From: Campylobacterales bacterium
Lineage (GTDB): Bacteria; Campylobacterota; Campylobacteria; Campylobacterales; Sulfurimonadaceae
Assembly: GCA_026390075.1 (NCBI GenBank)
Contig: JAPLGP010000029.1
Location: 1-64,000, forward strand
Reading direction: 5' to 3'
Length of the DNA: 64,000 bases
The position numbers were made by a program, and so were the translations under genes. Shown here piece by piece: positions 17,534 to 26,208 of the stretch. The notes below the pieces were generated by a model that was given only the letters and a program-made list of their open reading frames with translations, was not told the DNA's origin and ran no database searches. Every line of letters starts with the position of its first letter. Position 1 is the first letter of the stretch.

Positions 17534-18444
17534 AACCTAGCATCGCAGTAAGCATTGGCGACCTCAATGGCGTTGGTGCAGAGATAGCACTCAAAGCCCA
17601 CGCAGAAGTCTCAAAACTCTGCAATCCAATCTACTGTATAAATTCCCACATGCTCGAACAAAGTGCAAAACTTTTAGGTGTTAAAGTTCCAGATGATTTT
17701 TCCACATGCCATGTGGAAGGTGAATTTAAAATCAAAATTGGAGTCGTGGACGGGGCATGTGGAAAGTACTCGTACGACTCTTTTATGCGTGCGATAGAGC
17801 TATGTGAAACAAAAGAAGCGGATGCTGTTGTGACGATGCCAATCCACAAAGAGGCGTGGAAATTAGCAGGACTTCATTATGTTGGGCATACGGATTTGCT
17901 AAGAGAGTATTTCAAAAAAGATGCCATTATGATGCTCGGATGTGAAAAGATGTTTGTCGCACTTTACACCGAACACATTCCGCTCAAAGATGTTCCTGCC
18001 ACGATTCAAAAAGAGAAAATCACAACTTTTTTGCTTGATTTATATAAAAGCATCGGGAACAAAAAAGTAGCCGTTTTGGGTCTGAATCCACATGCTGGAG
18101 ACAATGGCGTACTAGGCGATGAAGAGAGAGAAATAGAAGTGGCGATAAAAATTGCAAATGAGACGATAGGCAAAGAACTTTTTTACGGTGCGATTGTTCC
18201 TGACATCGCTTTTACCCCACATTTTCGATCAAACTTTAACTATTTTGTAGCCATGTACCACGACCAAGGTTTAGCTCCGCTCAAAGCTCTTTATTTTGAT
18301 GAGAGCGTAAATATATCGCTGGGCTTGCCAATCATTCGAACCTCTGTTGACCATGGAACAGCCTTTGATATAGCTTACAGGGGCAAAGCAAAAACGCTGA
18401 GTTACATCAATGCAATCAAGAGTGCTATCGGGTTTATAAAGTAA
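17530..18444 (+). CDS. pdxA: 4-hydroxythreonine-4-phosphate dehydrogenase
   Basis: Oxidises 4-phospho-hydroxy-L-threonine, supplying the substrate of PdxJ. At 304 residues it is slightly short but complete: GHTDLL, LNPHAGDNG, the metal/substrate block MYHDQGLAPLK and TSVDHGTAFD are all present. Two motif copies occur: 17701-17710 (antisense) is part of a near-perfect palindrome, ttccacatg-c-catgtggaa at 17700-17718, and 17754-17763 is sense. The gene is last in the plsC-pdxJ-pdxA operon and is followed by a poly-C tract. Confidence 0.96.
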   Translation: MKPSIAVSIGDLNGVGAEIALKAHAEVSKLCNPIYCINSHMLEQSAKLLGVKVPDDFSTCHVEGEFKIKIGVVDGACGKYSYDSFMRAIELCETKEADAVVTMPIHKEAWKLAGLHYVGHTDLLREYFKKDAIMMLGCEKMFVALYTEHIPLKDVPATIQKEKITTFLLDLYKSIGNKKVAVLGLNPHAGDNGVLGDEEREIEVAIKIANETIGKELFYGAIVPDIAFTPHFRSNFNYFVAMYHDQGLAPLKALYFDESVNISLGLPIIRTSVDHGTAFDIAYRGKAKTLSYINAIKSAIGFIK

Positions 18445-18449
18445 CAATT

Positions 18450-18458
18450 CCCCCCCCC
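18450..18458 (+). repeat. Homopolymeric C tract (9 C)
   Basis: Nine consecutive C in otherwise AT-rich intergenic DNA, 5 bases after the pdxA stop and about 80 bases upstream of the PstS-like start. Long G/C runs are hypermutable in Campylobacterota and often mediate phase variation; whether this one affects expression is not known. Confidence 0.9.
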
Positions 18459-18538
18459 ATTTAGCAAAAATCAAGTAAAAAAAGATATATTTTTTTTATT
18501 TTATGGTACTATATTTGAAAAGCGTCGTAGGGAACTTT

Positions 18539-19372
18539 ATGAAGACAACTCTATTTATTCTCCTTTTGAGTATTTCTTTACAAGCAGAAACAACATCTTC
18601 AGATATTATCCGTTTTAGCGGTGGTACAACTATCCAGCCGATTATAGAAAAAATAGCCGTTCCCTATGAGCAAACAAACAAAGAATCGCTGTATGTAGAA
18701 GGTGGAGGAAGTGAGGTGGGATTGCAAAAAGTCATGAACCATAGTAGCGATATAGCAATGATTGCGCGCAATTTAAGTGAAGAAGAGAAAAGTCGTTTTG
18801 CTTATATGACAATCGCTATTGATGCAGTGGCAGTTATCCATCATAAAAGTCAACCTATCAAAAATTTAACAAAAAAAGAGCTGATTGGGTTTTATGATGG
18901 CTCAATAACAGAGTGCCAAAATAGTGGATGTGAGTGTTCAAATCTAATCATTATCTCAAGAAAAATTGATCGAGCAACTCTAGCAACTTTTGAAAAATAC
19001 AGTGGTTTAAAAAGTCCAAAACGAAAAAATTTACCACCAGATGCAAAACTTATCCGCGGGGATGCTTGGGAAGCGGAGTCCAACATAAATACTCTTCTTT
19101 GGGTTGCTGGACTCAAGGGTGCAATCGCTATTGTCTCACATGCAGAGGCGATTCGGTATGAACAAATGGGCTATCCAATTCGCATTAGTGAAATTGAAAA
19201 TGTTTACCCTTCTCCTGAAACGATTAAAGATGGAACTTATCCTATCCAAAATGATTTAAATCTTGTGTGGAACAAAGACAATTTAAAAGTGGAACGATTT
19301 ATTGGGTGGGTGAAGAGTGGTGGTATGGATTCTAGTATAACTGAACTTGGTTTTGTGGTGGTGGAAAGATGA
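18539..19372 (+). CDS. PstS-like periplasmic substrate-binding protein, copy 1
   Basis: A 277-residue phosphate-binding-protein-like (PBP type 2) exported protein. The signal peptide is MKTTLFILLLSISLQA. The ligand loops resemble PstS: SGGTTIQPI, GGGSEVGL and the hinge region ELIGFYDGSI. I choose the ATG at 18539 because GTAGGGAA lies just upstream and it opens the signal peptide; the frame extends upstream to 18503. No pstCAB permease genes are nearby. Instead the stop overlaps the start of a membrane diguanylate cyclase (ATGA), suggesting it acts as a ligand sensor for that enzyme. Confidence 0.85.
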   Translation: MKTTLFILLLSISLQAETTSSDIIRFSGGTTIQPIIEKIAVPYEQTNKESLYVEGGGSEVGLQKVMNHSSDIAMIARNLSEEEKSRFAYMTIAIDAVAVIHHKSQPIKNLTKKELIGFYDGSITECQNSGCECSNLIIISRKIDRATLATFEKYSGLKSPKRKNLPPDAKLIRGDAWEAESNINTLLWVAGLKGAIAIVSHAEAIRYEQMGYPIRISEIENVYPSPETIKDGTYPIQNDLNLVWNKDNLKVERFIGWVKSGGMDSSITELGFVVVER

Positions 19373-20895
19373 AACGCTCGTATTATACACTCTGGTTACC
19401 AACTCTCATAACAAGCATTATGGTAGTTGCTTTGTTTTGGGCTATGCATATTTTTTTACATCACAACTTGGCTGAGATGATTCAAGCACATAAACATTCG
19501 CAAGAACTCACTAAAAAAATAGAAAAAATGGTTTCTTCAACGCTCAACGCTACCTTTTTGGGAAATGAAAAAGGTTTTTTAAAAACAGTAGAACTTTCTA
19601 ATCAAATCCATGACGATATATTGCTCATAAAAAAAGATAATATGTACGATACAGACTCTTTGTTTAGGAGCTACGAACAGCTCTACAAAAAGCTTATCAG
19701 TGCGGTTTCATACACTAGTGAAAATCGTCTTGGAGATGCAAAAGTAGCACTTGAAGAGGTTGAGAGTTATTCTAATAATCTTGAAATGCAGATGAGTGGA
19801 TTAAATAATTATTTTTCTCAAAGAGAAAAAGAGGTTGAGAGAACACTTTTTATCATCATGATACTCTCGGGTGGATTGTTGGTATTTATCGCACTTTTTA
19901 ATGGTTTTTATTTGATTCCTCGTCAAGTTATTCGTCCTCTTGAGGAGTTTGCAGAAGCACTTAAGGGGAGTGAAGAAAAGTATCGTATTGTTGCCGATTG
20001 GACTTATGATTGGGAATACTGGCTGGATGTCGATAAAAGTATAGCTTATATTTCTCCATCGGTAGAGAGAATCACTGGATACACTCCAAATGAATTTATG
20101 CAAAATCCCTCTTTGCTTGTTGACATTATCCATCCTGATGATACTCCTAATTGGAGTAAACATGTGAGTGAAGCCCATTTGCCTAATCGCCCAGAAGAAG
20201 ATGCTCAGGAAGTTGAGTTTCGTGTTGTTCGCAAGGATGGTGCTATTATTTTTGTAGATCATATATGCAGACCAGTATATACGCATGATGGAATTTACAT
20301 GGGAGTGCGTGTCGCCAACCGAGATATAACCCAAAAAGTAGCGATTTTAGATGAGTTAAAAGAAAAAAATCGTCTTCTTGATACTTTGGCTACTACGGAT
20401 GGATTGAGTGCTCTTTTTAATCGTCGCTATTTTGATGAAGCACTCATTAAAGAAGTAGAGTATGCTAGGAGAACAGCAAATGCTTTAGCTCTTGTCATGT
20501 GTGATATTGATTATTTTAAACTTTATAATGACACTTATGGTCACCAAGAAGGAGATAAGGTAATCAAGCAGGTTTCTGATGTGCTAAAAGCAACTTTTAG
20601 TCGTACCATAGATGTTGTTGCCCGTTATGGAGGAGAGGAGTTTGTGATACTTCTTCAAGCAACGCCTCCAGCAGAAGCATGTAAACTTGTAGAATTGGCA
20701 AGAGAAAATATAGTAAAACTGGGTATTAAACATAAAGGGTCAAAAGTAGCACCGTTTGTTACAATGAGTTTTGGCGTTGTAAGCTGTGTTCCTGATGTAC
20801 TCTCAAATGGAGATAGATTACTTACTCAATCCGATAAAGCACTTTACCAAAGTAAAAAAAATGGGCGTAATTGCACTACACTTTTGGAGTGTTGA
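19369..20895 (+). CDS. Membrane-bound PAS-GGDEF diguanylate cyclase
   Basis: A 508-residue enzyme that makes c-di-GMP from two GTP. Two membrane helices (about 10-33 and 158-178) flank a helical periplasmic sensor of about 120 residues; a PAS domain (about 205-320, YISPSVERITGY) and a GGDEF domain follow, with the active-site loop GGEEF and FNRRYFDEAL, DIDYFKLYND. It overlaps the PstS-like gene, its likely periplasmic partner. The first 20 and last 20 codons reappear in the remnant at 21730-21913, showing that the whole two-gene unit was duplicated. Confidence 0.9.
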   Translation: MKRSYYTLWLPTLITSIMVVALFWAMHIFLHHNLAEMIQAHKHSQELTKKIEKMVSSTLNATFLGNEKGFLKTVELSNQIHDDILLIKKDNMYDTDSLFRSYEQLYKKLISAVSYTSENRLGDAKVALEEVESYSNNLEMQMSGLNNYFSQREKEVERTLFIIMILSGGLLVFIALFNGFYLIPRQVIRPLEEFAEALKGSEEKYRIVADWTYDWEYWLDVDKSIAYISPSVERITGYTPNEFMQNPSLLVDIIHPDDTPNWSKHVSEAHLPNRPEEDAQEVEFRVVRKDGAIIFVDHICRPVYTHDGIYMGVRVANRDITQKVAILDELKEKNRLLDTLATTDGLSALFNRRYFDEALIKEVEYARRTANALALVMCDIDYFKLYNDTYGHQEGDKVIKQVSDVLKATFSRTIDVVARYGGEEFVILLQATPPAEACKLVELARENIVKLGIKHKGSKVAPFVTMSFGVVSCVPDVLSNGDRLLTQSDKALYQSKKNGRNCTTLLEC

Positions 20896-20902
20896 GAAGT
20901 TT

Positions 20903-21733
20903 ATGCCAGCTATGTTTATCCTCTTTTTGAGCATGCTATTACAAGCAGAAATAATGCCTTCGGATGCTTTGCATTTTAGTGGTGCTACTACCATTCAGCC
21001 AATTATAGAAAAAATATCTCGTGCTTACTTCTTATCTGCTGGAGGGTCGTTGCAGATAAAAGGAGGAGGAAGTGAAACTGGATTAAAAGATATTGCCAAT
21101 CAAAGTAGCGATATAGCCATGGTATCACGCAATTTAAGCGATGAAGAAAGAGCTAATTTCACTTATATGACGATAGGATACGATGCTTTAGCAATTATTT
21201 ATCATAGTTCCCAACCTATAAAAAATTTAACAAAAAAAGAGCTTATAGAACTTTATGATGGCTCGATTTGTGATTGGAAAGAAATCGGAGGTAAATCCAT
21301 AAATCTTATTGTTATCTCAAAAAAAATAGATCGCGGAACTTTAGCAGTTTTTGAAGCATATACTGGTTTAAATAGTCCTAAGCATAATAATTTACTCCCA
21401 AATGCAAAACTTATTCGAGCAGATGCTTGGGAATCAGAGGCTAATATTAATGCCACACTTTGGGTTTCAGGATTAAAAGGTGCTATTGGGTATGTCTCTT
21501 ATGCAGAAGCAAATCGATATGAACAAATGGGCTATCCAATTCGTATTAGTGCGATTGAAAATGTTCATCCATCTATTGAAACGATTAAAAATGGAACTTA
21601 CCCTATAAAAAGAGAATTAAATCTTGTATGGAATAAAGAGAATTTAAAAGTTAAACAATTTATTGGGTGGGTTAAGAGTGGTGGTATGGATTCTACTATA
21701 GCTGAACTTGGTTTTGTGGCGGTGGAAAGATGA
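20903..21733 (+). CDS. PstS-like periplasmic substrate-binding protein, copy 2
   Basis: A 276-residue close paralogue of the gene at 18539, aligning along its whole length (SGATTIQPI, GGGSETGL, KNLTKKELIELYDGSI, GWVKSGGMDS, ELGFVAVER). I place the start at 20903, after the stop of the cyclase and behind GAGAAG; the open frame extends into the cyclase gene but that part is overlap only. The signal peptide is MPAMFILFLSMLLQA. Its own cyclase partner is deleted, so it could feed the intact cyclase with a second ligand, or be drifting. Confidence 0.83.
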   Translation: MPAMFILFLSMLLQAEIMPSDALHFSGATTIQPIIEKISRAYFLSAGGSLQIKGGGSETGLKDIANQSSDIAMVSRNLSDEERANFTYMTIGYDALAIIYHSSQPIKNLTKKELIELYDGSICDWKEIGGKSINLIVISKKIDRGTLAVFEAYTGLNSPKHNNLLPNAKLIRADAWESEANINATLWVSGLKGAIGYVSYAEANRYEQMGYPIRISAIENVHPSIETIKNGTYPIKRELNLVWNKENLKVKQFIGWVKSGGMDSTIAELGFVAVER

Positions 21734-21913
21734 AACGCTCGTATTATATATTTTGGCTGTTAACTCTTGTGACAAGTTATAAAGTGGGGGGATTAAATCA
21801 AGAGAGTTATTTTGGGTGAAGTCTGGACAAAAAATTGGTTGACCCCACCCGATAAAGTACTCTGGCAAAATAAAAAAAATGGGCGTAATTGCATTACACT
21901 TTTGGAGTGTTAA
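21730..21913 (+). pseudogene. Remnant of the duplicated diguanylate cyclase
   Basis: The first ~50 bases (atgaaacgctcgtattata...) match the start of the cyclase at 19369, and the last ~65 bases match its end (gataaag-act...ggagtgtt). About 1.4 kb between them is missing and replaced by roughly 75 bp of unrelated DNA. The frame stops after 29 codons. The ATGA overlap with the upstream PstS-like gene is preserved as in the intact unit. The filler contains gtgggg (about 21784) and ccccac (about 21843) as inverted arms. Confidence 0.85.
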
Positions 21914-21917
21914 AGAG

Positions 21918-22049
21918 TAGACTTCTTGCAAAACTCATTTTTAGATTGCTTCACTTTGTTCGCAATGACGGTCATTGCGAGGAAAGCGAAGCAATGACCG
22001 TCATTGCGAGGAAGAATGACGAAACAATCTAGGTTTTGCAAGAAGTCTA
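21918..22049. repeat. MITE-like palindromic repeat, copy 2
   Basis: 132 bp with perfect 17-bp terminal inverted repeats, tagacttcttgcaaaac (21918-21934) and gttttgcaagaagtcta (22033-22049). The core agattgcttc...cgcaatgacggtcattgcg is present with an extra internal unit containing gcaatgaccgtcattgcg, making this the longest copy. Together with the cyclase remnant it accounts for the 324-base gap between genes. Confidence 0.9.
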
Positions 22050-22057
22050 GGTAATAT

Positions 22058-23337
<1,280 letters not shown>

Positions 23338-23874
23338 CTATTTTTTTCGCCAAATAAAATTAAAATCAAAATCTATACTACATTTTTCTAGCTCAAATGT
23401 GTAGTTCTCATCTGTGAAATCGCCAATTTTTACATATTTGAAATTTTCTAGTTTATAAACTTTTGCTTTTTTTCCATTTGGATAGACCAAAATATAATAC
23501 TTTACACCTTCATTTTGATAAAGTTCAAATTTGAGTTGTTCATCTCTTTTTGCTGTACTTTTTGAAATCACTTCAAAAATTATCTCAGGAGCTTTGTTTA
23601 ATCTATCTTGTGGTTCATAGCATATTACAAAAGAGTCTGGTCGCACAACAGTTTCTTCACTAAACTCAACATCTGTTTCAAATACAGCATAGCATTCACT
23701 ACAACCGTCAAGTTTTTCATCTAATTGTCTTGATATTTTTAAATTTATAAACTGATGGTCAAATATAGGCGAGGGCGACATGGCATAAGCAGAGCCATGT
23801 ATGAGTTCCCAATCGCCTTCCCATTGATTATAATCACTTTTATTGTAGTGTTCTGCGTAAGCTAAATTTGACAT
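23338..23874 (-). CDS. Uma2 family (DUF820) PD-(D/E)XK nuclease-like protein
   Basis: A 178-residue protein with the DUF820/Uma2 plan: WELIHGSAYAMSP at the N-terminus, VVRPDSFVI (catalytic Asp), then PEIIFEVISKST with the Glu-x-Ser/Lys pattern of a PD-(D/E)XK nuclease fold, and KYYILVYP. The cellular role of this family is unclear. It is a single gene next to a MITE-like repeat. Confidence 0.8.
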   Translation of the reverse strand: MSNLAYAEHYNKSDYNQWEGDWELIHGSAYAMSPSPIFDHQFINLKISRQLDEKLDGCSECYAVFETDVEFSEETVVRPDSFVICYEPQDRLNKAPEIIFEVISKSTAKRDEQLKFELYQNEGVKYYILVYPNGKKAKVYKLENFKYVKIGDFTDENYTFELEKCSIDFDFNFIWRKK

Positions 23875-24014
23875 CTGAGAACCTTTTGCTAATTTTTCAT
23901 TGATAAGTATTATAGCTAAAACTAGTTTTTGCTTATATAGAAAAAATAGACTAGTGAAACTTAAGCGCTTTTTATGTAAAATTCCGAAATTATTTTTAAA
24001 AAAGAAGGTGTTTT

Positions 24015-24581
24015 ATGGCAACTGTAGGCATGAGTGATATCAAGAAAAATGTTCGTCTTATTGTAGGCGAAGTACCATATAAAGTAGTAGAATTCCAACA
24101 TGTTAAACCAGGCAAAGGTGCGGCATTTGTTCGTATGAAGATGAAAAGTTTTTTAAATGGCAAAGTAGTTGAAAAAACTGTTCATGCTGGTGATAAATTT
24201 GAAGTTCCTGAAATCACTTTTACAACGATGCAATTCCTTTATGACGATGGTGAATCATTCCAGTTTATGGACAATGAATCGTACGAGCAGTTAGCTCTTT
24301 CGTATGAGCAGTGTGATGATGCTTCAAAATGGTTCAAAGATGGAATCAATGTTGATATTATTTTCTTCAAAGGCAACGCTATTTCTGTAAGTGCTCCTGA
24401 AGTTATGGAACTTGTTATTACAGACACGCCTCCAAATTTCAAAGGCGATACTTCAAGTGGAAGCAGAAAACCTGCAACTTTAGAGACAGGTGCAGTGGTT
24501 CAAGTTCCTTACCATGTTCTTGAGGGCGATACTATTAGAGTAAATACTGTAGATTGTGAGTATTTAGAAAAAGTGAAATAA
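24015..24581 (+). CDS. efp: Elongation factor P
   Basis: A 188-residue three-domain translation factor that rescues ribosomes stalled on polyproline. Lys34 lies in the conserved PGKG loop, the site modified in many bacteria. The signature KGDTSSGSRKPA-type block of domain II/III is present. A ribosome site AAGAAGG precedes the ATG. The gene is followed at once by an inverted pair of the GGCATGTGGA motif and then by a MITE-like repeat. Confidence 0.97.
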   Translation: MATVGMSDIKKNVRLIVGEVPYKVVEFQHVKPGKGAAFVRMKMKSFLNGKVVEKTVHAGDKFEVPEITFTTMQFLYDDGESFQFMDNESYEQLALSYEQCDDASKWFKDGINVDIIFFKGNAISVSAPEVMELVITDTPPNFKGDTSSGSRKPATLETGAVVQVPYHVLEGDTIRVNTVDCEYLEKVK

Positions 24582-24590
24582 TTTTTTTCA

Positions 24591-24616
24591 TGGCATGTGG
24601 AAAGTTCCACATGCCA
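24591..24616. repeat. Inverted pair of the 10-mer motif, after efp
   Basis: tggcatgtggaa (24591-24602) and ttccacatgcca (24605-24616), perfect 12-bp arms with a 2-base spacer, 10 bases after the efp stop. It may fold as a transcription terminator, but there is no strong T-run on either side. Confidence 0.9.
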
Positions 24617-24648
24617 CAGAGTCTAACTCTTACTATAAAACATCAAAA

Positions 24649-24748
24649 GACTTCTTGCATAACCCATTTTTAGATTGCTTCACTTCGTTCGCAATGACGG
24701 TCATTGCGAGGAAGAATGACGAAGCAATCTTGGGTTTGCAAGAAGTCT
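24649..24748. repeat. MITE-like palindromic repeat, copy 4
   Basis: 100 bp, arms agacttcttgca (24649-24660) and tgcaagaagtct (24737-24748), core agattgcttcacttcgttcgcaatgacgg...cattgcg...gaagcaatct. The outer arms match copy 2. Confidence 0.9.
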
Positions 24749-24766
24749 AAAGAAAAATCGATACTT

Positions 24767-24970
24767 TTATATTAAAATATCGATTTTACTCAAAGCTTGT
24801 TTAAAACTGTCCGTACTTCCTTTTTCCATAGCCATCTTATTTTCTTGAATACTTTGTTGAATATCAGGACCAATCGAAGAAGCTTTGTTTGAATCAACAT
24901 TGCTCATTGCAGTTGATTCAGACATGAGTTTGTAAACCATATTTGTGCTTGTACTAAGAGATGCAACCAT
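24767..24970 (-). CDS. Small hypothetical protein, 67 residues
   Basis: A 67-residue, Ser/Met/Asn-rich, probably helical protein. Support for being real comes from a strong ribosome site (AAGGAG, 6 bases before ATG) and its own intergenic space. The small size and the MVASLS...MVYKLM...SIQENKMAMEK pattern recall short motility-type (YjfB-like) proteins, but the match is too weak to name it. Confidence 0.6.
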   Translation of the reverse strand: MVASLSTSTNMVYKLMSESTAMSNVDSNKASSIGPDIQQSIQENKMAMEKGSTDSFKQALSKIDILI

Positions 24971-25191
24971 CTTTAACTCCTTAAAATGTGTATAACAAGA
25001 TTATACAAAAAGATTGTAAATTTAATACGAGATTTAATCTGACAATAAATATTTTACTAAAAATATTGACAAAATACTCCTTGATATTTGATTTGCACAT
25101 GCCATGCTCTATTAAGCATTTATATAGTTCTTTTATTGGATAATACCATTTCCTCGAAAGAGAAAATGCCGATGATAAAAAAGGAATAAAA

Positions 25192-26208
25192 GTGAGTCGT
25201 ATCCCATTTTTTATTATTTTAATAACTTTACTTACACTCTTCTCTTCGTGTTCAGATGATAAACCGCTTAAAAATACAAAAAATTTACAAACAAATATCT
25301 CCTCAGTTGCACCAAAAGTACAAAATACAAAAAAATTAGCTTATATTGTTACAGATAGCAGTATCCCATTTTGGGCGATCATGGGGCGTGGTGTTAAAAA
25401 TCGTGCCGATGCATTAGGTTATGAACTTGAAATTTATAATGCTGAAAATAGCGCAAAACTTGAATTAGAACTTACTGTCAAAGCGATAAAAGAGAATGTT
25501 TCTGGAATTATTGTATCTCCAAGTACCTCCTCGGCATGTGTAACTATCTTAAAACTTGCGAAGGGTGCTAATATTCCCGTTGTGATATCTGACATTGGTA
25601 CAGATAGCGGTGAGTATGTTTCTTATATCTCTTCAAATAATAGAGAAGGGGCTTATGATATAGGAAAAGTTCTTGCTAAAAAGATGGTTGCCCTTGGCTT
25701 TGAAAAAGGGAGAGTTGGGATTGTAGCTATACCTCAAAAAAGGCTCAATGGACAAGCAAGAACAGCTGGTTTTATGCAAGCCATGGATGAAGTAGCAATT
25801 AAAGGTGCGGATATTAAGCAGTTAGTAACTTGGAGCGAAGAGGAAACTTATACTTTTTCCAAAGAGATGATAGAGAGTTATCCTGACCTTCGTGCAATAT
25901 GGTTACAAACTTCTAATAGCTACAACGGAGCACTTCGAGCAATTGCTGAGAGTGGTAAAAAAGATGAAATTTTATTGATTGCATTTGATGCCGAGCCTGA
26001 ATTTTTAGAGCTTATTCCAAAAGGAATTCTTGCTGCTTCAGCAATGCAACAGCCTTATTTAATGGGGCAAGAGGCAGTGAATGCAATGGATAAGTACCTG
26101 AGTGGCAAGGAAGTTCAAAAAAATATTCAGTTACCAATTCTTTCAATATCTGCAGAAAATATAATAAAAAACTTACCTACAATTCAAAGGAATGTTCTTG
26201 GAATTTAA
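25192..26208 (+). CDS. Sugar-type periplasmic binding lipoprotein
   Basis: A 338-residue type-1 periplasmic binding protein (RbsB/LacI-like fold) anchored as a lipoprotein: the signal peptide ends in a lipobox-like FSSCSD with Cys at residue 20. Typical elements are AYIVTDSSIPFW, IKENVSGIIVSPS and IPVVISDIG. GTG start behind AAGGAA. There are no ABC transporter genes beside it; its 3' end overlaps by 17 bases a membrane GGDEF-EAL protein, so it likely presents a ligand to that enzyme. A near-copy of the dispersed motif (ggcatgtgta) is at 25534. Confidence 0.83.
   Translation: MSRIPFFIILITLLTLFSSCSDDKPLKNTKNLQTNISSVAPKVQNTKKLAYIVTDSSIPFWAIMGRGVKNRADALGYELEIYNAENSAKLELELTVKAIKENVSGIIVSPSTSSACVTILKLAKGANIPVVISDIGTDSGEYVSYISSNNREGAYDIGKVLAKKMVALGFEKGRVGIVAIPQKRLNGQARTAGFMQAMDEVAIKGADIKQLVTWSEEETYTFSKEMIESYPDLRAIWLQTSNSYNGALRAIAESGKKDEILLIAFDAEPEFLELIPKGILAASAMQQPYLMGQEAVNAMDKYLSGKEVQKNIQLPILSISAENIIKNLPTIQRNVLGI

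Noticed and set aside
18503-18538. Upstream ATG extension of the first PstS-like protein
   Set aside because: Adds 12 residues before a standard signal peptide; the ATG at 18539 has a better ribosome site and matches the paralogue.
19801-20334. A 177-codon minus-strand frame
   Set aside because: It lies wholly antisense to the transmembrane-PAS part of the diguanylate cyclase and has no ribosome site or recognisable domain.
20786-20902. Longer N-terminus for the second PstS-like gene
   Set aside because: It would start inside the cyclase gene and put 39 odd residues before a clear signal peptide; the ATG at 20903 has a ribosome site.
18542-21733. The PstS-like genes as part of a phosphate ABC transporter operon
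   Set aside because: No pstC, pstA, pstB or phoU-like gene is present; the neighbours are c-di-GMP enzymes.
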